This document shows, in pieces, positions 48,413 through 55,715 of a stretch of 64,000 nucleotides of DNA. Made by a program: the position numbers and the translations under genes. Origin of the DNA: an uncultured Clostridium sp. (lineage in GTDB: Bacteria; Bacillota; Clostridia; Lachnospirales; Lachnospiraceae); the NCBI RefSeq assembly GCF_900547735.1, contig NZ_URHZ01000003.1, positions 1 to 64,000 of the forward strand. The letters run 5' to 3'. Under the pieces are notes generated by a model. The model was not told the origin of the DNA. It did not search any database and saw only the letters and a list, made by a program, of their open reading frames with translations. Position 1 is the first letter of the stretch. Each line of letters begins with the position of its first letter.

Positions 48413-50209
48413 TTAGATTTCTCTTGTTGCCGTCTTGAGCCATGCCGCCTCTTCAGGATTCAGATACGGGGAAATTCTTGCATAAACTTCTTTGTGGTAC
48501 TCATTCAGAAGTTCTCTGTCACGCGGTTCCATATACTTTACGTCGATTGCATCCAGGTCGATTGGAACCCATGTCAGGTTCTCAAATTTCATAAACTGGG
48601 CAAACTCGTTCTTCTCCGCTTTTACGCACAGCATCATGTTCTCCGTCCTGATTCCGAATTTGCCTTCGAAATACAGGCCCGGCTCGTCGGAAGTGACCAT
48701 ACCCGCCTCAAATACTGCGTTATCCTGGCGTTCCGGCACAACACGCCAGCGCACTCCGTTCGGGCGCTCGTGGACGCTTCCAAGGAAGCTGACGCCGTGG
48801 CCCGTTCCGTGGTTGAAGTCCAGGCCGCGTCTCCACAAAAGCTCCCTGGCGGCAAAGTCAAAATTATATCCGTGGCAGCCGTATGGGAATTTAATATTCA
48901 GCAGCCTGAGCATACAGGAGGCCACGATGGTGAAATATTCTTTCTCCTCCTCGGTCACTTCTCCCAGTGCAAAAGTCCTTGTAATATCCGTGGTGCCCTC
49001 GTAGTACTGTCCGCCGGAATCGACCAGATACAGTCCCCTCGGCATCAGTTTCTTATTGCTCTCCTCGGATACTGCATAATGGCACATGGCCGCATTGTCG
49101 GAATAAGCGGAAATCGTGCCGAAGCTGAGTCCCAGATTTCCCTCCTGCTCACTTCTCAACTGATCCAGGTAAGCGGCGGCCGTGATCTCATCCATCTCGA
49201 TTTTTCCGATGTTGTTCTTCAGCCAGTACATGAATTTGACCATGGCAACGCCGTCCTTGATATGCACCTTCTTCATGTTCTCAATCTCGACCGGATTCTT
49301 TACGGCCTTTGCCGAAGCGGTCGGATTCATCATATCAATGACCGTGACCGTGCTGTCGAGGCTCTGGCAAACCGCATAATTGACATGGGCCTTCTCCAGC
49401 ATCACCGTTTCATTTTTAAAGGTCGGAACAAACTGGTAAATCTCATTGTAATCGTAGATCTTGACTCCCAGTCCGCCCAGATAGGTTCTTACCTCTTCAT
49501 TCACCGTCTCCTGGTTGATAAACAGGAATATTTCCGTCCTTGTGACAATCAGATAGGAAAGCACAACCGGAGTGCATGGTACATCGTTGCCGCGGATATT
49601 CAGCAGCCAGATGATGTCGTCGAGGCTGGTCAGGATATGGGCCGTTGCGCGGTTTTCCTCCATGGCTTCGCGCAGCTCGGCAATCTTTACCGAAGCCGGT
49701 TTTCCCGCATATTTATCTTCCAGAATCCATACCGGTTCTTTCGGAAGCTGTGGACGGTCTTCCCAAATTTCACCCACCAGATCCTCATAAAAAGCAATGC
49801 AGATATCCTTGGATGAGAGGCTGTCCTGCAGTTCCTCACCCATCAGGTCATTTACCACACGGCCGTCAAAACCCAGGACGCCGCCCGGTTTCATGGTCTG
49901 CTCCAGATATTTTTCAACGGTGGGAACGCCCTCCTCACCCATCTTAAACAGTTTTACTTCTCCTCCGGCCAGCTCCCTGCCTGCCTGCACAAAATACCGT
50001 CCGTCCGTCCAGACTCCGGCTTCCTCCATTGTAATTACAGCAGTTCCCGCAGAACCGGTAAAACCGGTCATAAATTCACGCGCTTTAAAATACCCATCCA
50101 CATACTCAGAACCGTGAAAATCTCCGGTAGGAATCAGATAGGCGTCCATTCCCCGTTCTGCCATTAACTTTCTGAGTGCTGCAATTCTTGTGCTGACTGC
50201 ATTTTCCAT
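48413..50209 (-). CDS. Xaa-Pro aminopeptidase, M24B family
   Basis: 598 residues, the long eukaryotic-type form with two creatinase-like N-terminal domains (RIAALRKLMAERGMDAYLIP, DGRYFVQAGREL) and a C-terminal pita-bread catalytic domain. Metal ligands appear in YLVDSGGQYYEGTTDITRTF (Asp pair), HGTGHGVSFLGSVHERP (His), MVTSDEPGLYFEGKFGIRTEN (Glu pair). Removes N-terminal residues before proline in the cytoplasm. Monocistronic as far as visible. Confidence 0.95.
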   Translation of the reverse strand: MENAVSTRIAALRKLMAERGMDAYLIPTGDFHGSEYVDGYFKAREFMTGFTGSAGTAVITMEEAGVWTDGRYFVQAGRELAGGEVKLFKMGEEGVPTVEKYLEQTMKPGGVLGFDGRVVNDLMGEELQDSLSSKDICIAFYEDLVGEIWEDRPQLPKEPVWILEDKYAGKPASVKIAELREAMEENRATAHILTSLDDIIWLLNIRGNDVPCTPVVLSYLIVTRTEIFLFINQETVNEEVRTYLGGLGVKIYDYNEIYQFVPTFKNETVMLEKAHVNYAVCQSLDSTVTVIDMMNPTASAKAVKNPVEIENMKKVHIKDGVAMVKFMYWLKNNIGKIEMDEITAAAYLDQLRSEQEGNLGLSFGTISAYSDNAAMCHYAVSEESNKKLMPRGLYLVDSGGQYYEGTTDITRTFALGEVTEEEKEYFTIVASCMLRLLNIKFPYGCHGYNFDFAARELLWRRGLDFNHGTGHGVSFLGSVHERPNGVRWRVVPERQDNAVFEAGMVTSDEPGLYFEGKFGIRTENMMLCVKAEKNEFAQFMKFENLTWVPIDLDAIDVKYMEPRDRELLNEYHKEVYARISPYLNPEEAAWLKTATREI

Positions 50210-50287
50210 TTTCGTTCCTCCTGCATTTTTTCATACATTTATATCAGCCGGTCTTAACGGCTGTCTGATACCATTCTCCGTCCCCGG

Positions 50288-51709
50288 TCACCCGTAGCTT
50301 TTCAGGGCATCCTCAATGGCGAGTGATATAGTCTCACTGTAGGTAGGGTGCGCCCTCATTGCCGTGGATAGCTGGTAGGCCGTCAGTCCGTTGGCGATAG
50401 CCGTGGCCATCTCCCCGATCATGTCGGTCGCTCGCGGGCACATAATCTGTGCTCCCACCAGGGTATCCGTATATGCTTCAAAGATAAGGCGGATAAATCC
50501 GGCCTTCTTCCTCGCCAAAATCGCCTTTCCGTTGATTCCCATAAAGGCCTGGCCGCATTTTACCTTCATATTATACTGTCTTGCATCTTCTTCGGTAAAT
50601 CCAACCGCCGCTATCTCCGGATCCGTATAAATACAGGTCGGGACGACCGGAAGCACGACAAACATTCCGTTGGGCACGACGGTGAGCTGCATCCTGTGCC
50701 CCTTCCCGGTCAGATGCTCGATCACATAGGTAGCCTGGGCCGCCGCCACATGGGCGAGACGCATCTTCGCAACCGTATCGCCGATGGCATACACGTTCTC
50801 CTGCGTCGTCCTGTAGGTCCCCTTAACCACCGGTCTTCCGTCTTTTAATTCCACCTGACAGTCCTCCGCCAGGACCTTCTTCATATCGGGCCTCCGGCCG
50901 ACCGCCAGAAGAATGCGGTCCGCCGCAATTTCCTGCCACGAGCCCTCCTCGCGGTAGCTGACCGCCACGCTGTCGTCCCCGCGGCTGCGTATCTCCATCA
51001 CGGAGGCATTGCATATCACGTCGATTCCCTTCGAGCGCAGGGATTCCTCCAACTGGTCGGAAATCATCGGGTCCATGGTTTCGAGAAGCTTACTGCTCTT
51101 TTCAAGTAACGTCACCCTGGAACCTAGCGCCGAGAAAATCGTTGCGATCTCGATGCCGATTACGCCGCCTCCGATGATGACGAGACGGTCAAAATGCCAT
51201 TCGTCCGCCCGGAGAATATCACGGCTTGTCAGCACCTGTGGCAAATCGACGCCCGGGATATCCGGAATCGCCGGCTCCGCTCCCGTAGCCAGGATCACAT
51301 TCTTTCCAACACAGGAAAAGGAACCATCCGTTCCCTCCACTTCCACAACATTGCCCTTATGTAATTTTGCGGTTCCCTGAATCAGCGTAACATTCTTCCG
51401 GTTCAGAAGGGAGCGGATCATGCTCCTGTACTCTTCCACCGATTCATCTTTGTACACCTGCATTCTTTTTAAATCAAAGCCGACCGAATTCACGCTGATC
51501 CCAAATCGCGATGCGTGCTTCAAATCTCCGTAGACAGCGGATGCCTGCAGCATGGCCTTGGCCGGGACGCAGCCTGTGTTTACACAGACTCCTCCCAGCT
51601 CTCCCTGTTCTATCAATGCCACATTCATGCCAAAACCGGCTGCTTTTGCCGCAGCCGTGTAGCCTCCGGGGCCTGCTCCGACTATGATTACATCGTACTG
51701 GTCCGTCAT
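50288..51709 (-). CDS. lpdA: Dihydrolipoyl dehydrogenase-type flavoprotein
   Basis: 473 residues: FAD-binding IIVGAGPGGYTAAAKAAGFG, redox-active disulfide GVCVNTGCVPAKAML, NAD-binding VIIGGGVIGIEIATIFSALGSRVTLLE, FAD segment VYAIGDTV, and the C-terminal HAHPTYSET with the catalytic His-Glu. This is a complete dihydrolipoamide dehydrogenase pattern. No pyruvate or glycine-cleavage subunits are adjacent, so its partner complex lies elsewhere or it serves another disulfide substrate. Confidence 0.9.
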   Translation of the reverse strand: MTDQYDVIIVGAGPGGYTAAAKAAGFGMNVALIEQGELGGVCVNTGCVPAKAMLQASAVYGDLKHASRFGISVNSVGFDLKRMQVYKDESVEEYRSMIRSLLNRKNVTLIQGTAKLHKGNVVEVEGTDGSFSCVGKNVILATGAEPAIPDIPGVDLPQVLTSRDILRADEWHFDRLVIIGGGVIGIEIATIFSALGSRVTLLEKSSKLLETMDPMISDQLEESLRSKGIDVICNASVMEIRSRGDDSVAVSYREEGSWQEIAADRILLAVGRRPDMKKVLAEDCQVELKDGRPVVKGTYRTTQENVYAIGDTVAKMRLAHVAAAQATYVIEHLTGKGHRMQLTVVPNGMFVVLPVVPTCIYTDPEIAAVGFTEEDARQYNMKVKCGQAFMGINGKAILARKKAGFIRLIFEAYTDTLVGAQIMCPRATDMIGEMATAIANGLTAYQLSTAMRAHPTYSETISLAIEDALKSYG

Positions 51710-51733
51710 TTGCTCCCCCTAACTCTGCTGTTA

Positions 51734-51868
51734 CGTAACAGTTCAAACAGTATGAACTGTTACGGCATTCGGCTAATGAAATCGCTACGCGATGAGCCGA
51801 ATGCTTGCTGCCACTACCTTTTTGTACGGTCAGCGCAGTAAATGCGCAGACCTATCTGAACTGTTACG
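51734..51868. repeat. Palindromic repeat element with inverted ends, left of asnA
   Basis: The element begins with CGTAACAGTTCA (51734-51745) and ends with TGAACTGTTACG (51857-51868). Inside are a hairpin GTAACAGTTCA/TGAACTGTTAC (51735-51763) and a nested cruciform GCATTCGGCT/AGCCGAATGC (51765-51804) enclosing ATCGC-TAC-GCGAT. It overlaps the region just after the asnA stop and lies ahead of the lpdA start. It encodes nothing. Confidence 0.7.
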
Positions 51869-51871
51869 CTG

Positions 51872-52882
51872 TTACAGCAGATGTATATTGTGTTTCTCCG
51901 CTTCCCTGCGTATTCCATCCGGCCAGATGGACGCCTGAACCTCGCCAATATGCGCTTTTCTGAGGAAGAACATACAGATTCTGGACTGTCCGATACCGCC
52001 TCCGACCGTGTACGGAAGTTCTCCGTTTAAAAGGGCCTTCTGGAACGGCAGTTCCGCCCTCTCCTCGCATCCGGCCTTTTTAAGCTGCTCTTTCAGAGCC
52101 TCCTCATCTACCCTGATGCCCATGGAAGAAAGCTCCAGCGCAATGTCCAGGACCGGATAATATACGATAATATCACCATTCAGTTTCCAGTCGTCGTAGT
52201 CCGGCGCACGTCCGTCATGTTTCTCACCCGAAGCCAGCTTATCGCCGATCTGCTCGATGAATACCGCTTTATGTAATTTCGCAATTTTGTACTCCCTTTC
52301 CTTCGGGGTACTGTCGGGGTACATGTCTTCCAACTGCTGGGTGGTGACAAATTCAATGTGATCGGGCAGGTATCTTCCGATATACTCGTACTCGTAAGCC
52401 ATGTAATCTTCCGTCACCTTCAGCGCTTTATAAACCGCTTTCACGATCTGTTCCAGATTTTCCCTGGTTCTTTCTTCCTTATTAATAATCTTTTCCCAGT
52501 CCCACTGATCGACATAGATGGAATGGATATTGTCCGTATCCTCATCCCTTCTGATGGCGCTCATATCGGTGTACAGGCCTTCTCCGTTGCCGAAGCCGTA
52601 ATCCTTGAGGGCCATACGTTTCCACTTGGCCAGGGAGTGGACGATCTCCGCAAGGCGGTCCTCCTGCTCCAGAATCCCGAACTGGACCGGACGTTCCACA
52701 CCGTTTAAGTTGTCGTTAAGTCCCGATTCGGGCAAAACGAACAGAGGGGCGGACACCCTGGTCAGATTCAACTGCTTTGCCAGCTCCCTCTGGAAGAAAT
52801 CTTTGATAATCTTAATTGCAATCTGGGTTTCCCTAAGGTCGATCGCCGGTTCATATCCCGCCGGCACAATTAAATGCTCCAT
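51872..52882 (-). CDS. asnA: Aspartate-ammonia ligase
   Basis: 336 residues of AsnA, a class II aminoacyl-tRNA-synthetase-like enzyme making asparagine from aspartate, ammonia and ATP. Typical features: TQIAIKIIKDFFQRELAKQL, LTRVSAPLF, RPVQFGILEQEDRLAEIVHSLAKWKR, LYTDMSAIRRDE, IYVDQWDWEKII and the C-terminal YTVGGGIGQSRICMFFLRKAHIGEVQ. The stop codon touches the edge of a palindromic repeat element, and a related element lies upstream of the promoter. Confidence 0.96.
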   Translation of the reverse strand: MEHLIVPAGYEPAIDLRETQIAIKIIKDFFQRELAKQLNLTRVSAPLFVLPESGLNDNLNGVERPVQFGILEQEDRLAEIVHSLAKWKRMALKDYGFGNGEGLYTDMSAIRRDEDTDNIHSIYVDQWDWEKIINKEERTRENLEQIVKAVYKALKVTEDYMAYEYEYIGRYLPDHIEFVTTQQLEDMYPDSTPKEREYKIAKLHKAVFIEQIGDKLASGEKHDGRAPDYDDWKLNGDIIVYYPVLDIALELSSMGIRVDEEALKEQLKKAGCEERAELPFQKALLNGELPYTVGGGIGQSRICMFFLRKAHIGEVQASIWPDGIRREAEKHNIHLL

Positions 52883-52926
52883 GTTATGTACTCCTGTTCT
52901 CTGTTTCTAATATTTTCCACTTTATT

Positions 52927-52956
52927 ATTGTATTAGCCGTCACATGCAAATATCAA
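52927..52956 (-). promoter_or_regulatory. Candidate promoter of asnA
   Basis: Minus strand: -35 TTGATA (52951-52956), 18-base spacer, -10 TACAAT (52927-52932). Another extended -10 like TGCTATAAT lies slightly upstream, around 52977-52985. Confidence 0.6.
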
Positions 52957-53043
52957 TCGCAGACACCTTTCAGACATTATAGCACCTATATAAAAAAATG
53001 GGAATACGGCAGAAATCTTTTTCTTTTGTGAATAGGGGCGCAG

Positions 53044-53276
53044 GTTACTGTTCACAGGTAGTATTCCGCGAGGTGTTTTTTGTGAGTGGAGCGTAGCGAA
53101 AGTCACAGACAGCGGGCCCCCTTGGGTCAAACCCGAGGGTTGCGGCGCGACGCAACGAAAAGTGCGCGATGCGGACTTTTCATTACAATCAACGGCGTTT
53201 TTTGCCGTTTCTGTGCATCGCGAAGCGTGTTATTGTTCGCAGCACAGCTTCTTTTAGCTGGGGTGTGAACAGTAAC
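53044..53276. repeat. MITE-like element with 13-base inverted ends, right of asnA
   Basis: GTTACTGTTCACA (53044-53056) and TGTGAACAGTAAC (53264-53276) are exact inverted repeats bounding 233 bases of palindrome-rich, non-coding DNA. The ends match the ends of the 51734-51868 element in the pattern GTWACWGTTCA. It includes copy 2 of the dispersed 32-base motif. It fills most of the 435-base gap between asnA and the PTS gene; I see no gene there. Confidence 0.7.
53154..53185. repeat. Copy 2 of the dispersed 32-base palindromic motif
   Basis: AACGAAAAG-TGCGCGATGCGG-ACTTTTCATTA, sharing its two ends with 46959-46990 and the CGC/GCG arms. Confidence 0.55.
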
Positions 53277-53317
53277 GGCGCAGGGTTTTCTTTCCCTGCA
53301 CCGCCGTTATCAGAATA

Positions 53318-55588
53318 TCAGAGCTTCAGTTCGGCCACCGCCTGTGCGGCCTTAACCTGTCCCTCTTTCACATTCACAATTTCCTGGCCGTCTGTGAGTC
53401 CGGTGAACACAACAATACAGTGTTCGGATGACGCGTGTTCTCTGATGTATTGTAAGTCAAACCTCATCAGTTTGTCACCCTTTTTCACAAAATCTCCGTC
53501 CTTTACGAAAACTTCGAATCCCCTGCCCTGAAGTTTTACGGTATCAATGCCGACATGAATCAGATATTCAATGCCGTCCTCCGTCTTCATCCCAATCGCA
53601 TGACTGGTCGGGAATACAAATGCCACCTGCCCATCCTCCGGCGCAATGACTTCGCCGTTCTCCGGAACCACCAGATATCCGTCTCCCATCATTTTATCTG
53701 CAAATGCAGGATCCGGGGCTTCCGTGATCGGGAGCGCGCGCCCGTTAAACGGGGAATATAATCGGCGGATCTTCTGCGTTCCGCGCTTCTGTTTTTGATT
53801 ACCATGCATCTGATTTCCGTTGGTTTGATTCCTGCCGGTTTCATTCCCGCCGGTCTCATTCTCACCGATTTCGCCCCTGCCGGTTTCATCTCCGCCGGTC
53901 TCATTCCCACCGATTTCGCTCCTGCCGGTTTCATCCTCATCGGTTTCATCCAAATTCCTCAGGTATTCTTCGAACTCTGCTTTTATCACCGTAACATTAG
54001 GTCCGTAAATAATCTGGACCGCATTTCCCCGTTTAATGACTCCGGAGGCACCGGTTGCCTTTAAAACGTCCTCGCGCACCCTGGCGGAATCTAAAACCGT
54101 GCAGCGCAGTCTGGTGGCGCAGCAGTCCACATCGGAAATGTTATCTTTTCCGCCCAGGCCCTTCGCAATCATCCTGTTACGTTCGGAAACGGCGCGGTCT
54201 TTTTGTTCTCTCTTATTGCCGGCGTTTTCTCCCCGGCCGCTCTTACCCGCATTGACGTCCGCCTTGGTATACAGCCTGGTTTCTTCGCCCGTATCCTCCC
54301 GTCCCGGTGTCTTCAGATTGAATTTTTTAATAAGGAAACTGAAGATAAAGTAATACAGGAAGAAATAAACCACTCCCACCGGTATAATCCACAGCCAGCT
54401 CGTTTTTGCATTTCCTTGCAGAATTCCAAATAAAAGCAAATCCAGAAAACCACCGGAAAATGTAAGGCCCACGGCGATATTCAGGATGTGGGCAATCATA
54501 TAGGCCGAACCCGCAAGGATCACCTGAACTGCGAACAGCATCGGCGCCACAAAAAGGAAGGAGAATTCAATGGGTTCCGTGATACCGGTCAGCATACAGG
54601 TCAGCGCCGCCGACAGCAGAAGGCCGCCCGCCGCTTTTTTATGCTCCGGCTTTGCCTGTCTGTACATCGCCAGGGCAGCTCCCGGAAGTCCGAAAATCAT
54701 GAAGATGAATTCTCCGGAGAAGTATCTCGTTGCGTCCGCGCTGAAGTGCACCACATCGGGTGAGGCAAGCTGGGCAAAAAAGATATTCTGGCCGCCCTGG
54801 ATCAGGCTGCCGTCCACCATCATCGTCCCGCCGACCGCAGTCTGCCAGAATGGCAGGTAGAAGACGTGGTGAAGACCGAACGGAATCAGCGCCCTCTTTA
54901 CAATACCGAACACCAGCGTTCCCAGGTATCCCGTCCCTGTCACCAGTCCGCCCAGCGCAAAAATCGCATTCTGAACCGGAGGCCAGAGAAAGTAGAGTGC
55001 AATTCCGACGAATACGTAAACAAGTGTTGATATAATCGGAACGAAACGCGAACCACCGAAGAAAGACAGGGCATTCGGAAGCTGGATTTTGTGAAACCGG
55101 TTATGAAGAGCCGCCACTCCAAGTCCCACGATAATTCCGCCGAACACTCCCATCTGCAGTGTCTGAATGCCGCACACGCTTGCAATCGTTCCTTCCAGCA
55201 CATCCGGTGAAATGCTGCCGTCGGGAAGAATCTTCCCCGCAACTTCCAGCACGGCGCTGATCGATACATTCATAACAAAGAATGCGATAGCCGCCGAAAG
55301 AGCCGCCACCTCCTTCTCCGCCCGCGCCATTCCAATGGCGACGCCAATGGCAAATATAATAGGAAGGTTATCGAAAATAGCACTTCCGGCCTTACTCATA
55401 ATTACAAGAAGCCCGTGGAGAATTGTGCCGTTCCCCAGGAATGCACCCAGCCGGTAGGTGGCTATCGTCGTCTCATTGGTAAAAGAACTGCCGATTCCAA
55501 GCAGCAGACCCGCCACAGGCAGAACTGCAATCGGCAGCATGAAGCTGCGTCCGATACGCTGAAGCACACCGAAAATTTTGTCTTTCAT
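53318..55588 (-). CDS. PTS permease IICBA of the glucose/N-acetylglucosamine family
   Basis: About 756 residues. IIC membrane domain first (FMLPIAVLPVAGLLLGIGSS, KAGSAIFDNLPIIFAIGVAIG, FVAPMLFAVQVILAG), then a basic linker, a IIB domain with the phosphocysteine motif NISDVDCCATRLRCTV, a repetitive Asn/Gly/Thr/Glu-rich linker, and a IIA domain (DGYLVVPENGEVIAPEDGQ, HAIGMKTEDGIEYLIHVGIDTVKL with the phospho-His, ending near SSEHCIVVFTG). Transports and phosphorylates a hexose, probably glucose or GlcNAc. ATG 55588 follows AAAGGA. No antiterminator gene is adjacent. Confidence 0.93.
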   Translation of the reverse strand: MKDKIFGVLQRIGRSFMLPIAVLPVAGLLLGIGSSFTNETTIATYRLGAFLGNGTILHGLLVIMSKAGSAIFDNLPIIFAIGVAIGMARAEKEVAALSAAIAFFVMNVSISAVLEVAGKILPDGSISPDVLEGTIASVCGIQTLQMGVFGGIIVGLGVAALHNRFHKIQLPNALSFFGGSRFVPIISTLVYVFVGIALYFLWPPVQNAIFALGGLVTGTGYLGTLVFGIVKRALIPFGLHHVFYLPFWQTAVGGTMMVDGSLIQGGQNIFFAQLASPDVVHFSADATRYFSGEFIFMIFGLPGAALAMYRQAKPEHKKAAGGLLLSAALTCMLTGITEPIEFSFLFVAPMLFAVQVILAGSAYMIAHILNIAVGLTFSGGFLDLLLFGILQGNAKTSWLWIIPVGVVYFFLYYFIFSFLIKKFNLKTPGREDTGEETRLYTKADVNAGKSGRGENAGNKREQKDRAVSERNRMIAKGLGGKDNISDVDCCATRLRCTVLDSARVREDVLKATGASGVIKRGNAVQIIYGPNVTVIKAEFEEYLRNLDETDEDETGRSEIGGNETGGDETGRGEIGENETGGNETGRNQTNGNQMHGNQKQKRGTQKIRRLYSPFNGRALPITEAPDPAFADKMMGDGYLVVPENGEVIAPEDGQVAFVFPTSHAIGMKTEDGIEYLIHVGIDTVKLQGRGFEVFVKDGDFVKKGDKLMRFDLQYIREHASSEHCIVVFTGLTDGQEIVNVKEGQVKAAQAVAELKL
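53800..53950 (-). repeat. 15-base repeat tract in the IIB-IIA linker
   Basis: Imperfect units such as GGTTTCATTCCCGCC on the plus strand encode repeated Glu-Thr-Gly-Gly-Asn pentapeptides in the linker of the PTS permease. Confidence 0.75.
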
Positions 55589-55644
55589 TCGTCTTTTTCC
55601 TTTCGTCTGAATCGTTATCATTTGTAGTATTGCCATTATCTGCA

Positions 55645-55701
55645 ATAAAAAAACACCGGCGGCCCCGGGATACGGTCTTCCGTATCCTGAGGCTGCCGAT
55701 G
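55645..55701 (-). terminator. Rho-independent terminator of the GGDEF/EAL gene
   Basis: On the minus strand GGCAGCCTCAGGATACGG pairs with CCGTATCCCGGGGCCGCC around GAAGA, then TTTTTTT follows. Confidence 0.9.
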
Positions 55702-55715
55702 CAGCGAAACAGATA

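Noticed and set aside
48257..49816. Long plus-strand open frame of 519 codons
   Set aside because: It lies opposite the Xaa-Pro aminopeptidase and the start of the SpoIID-like gene, has no recognisable domain, and no ribosome site; it is a complementary-strand shadow.
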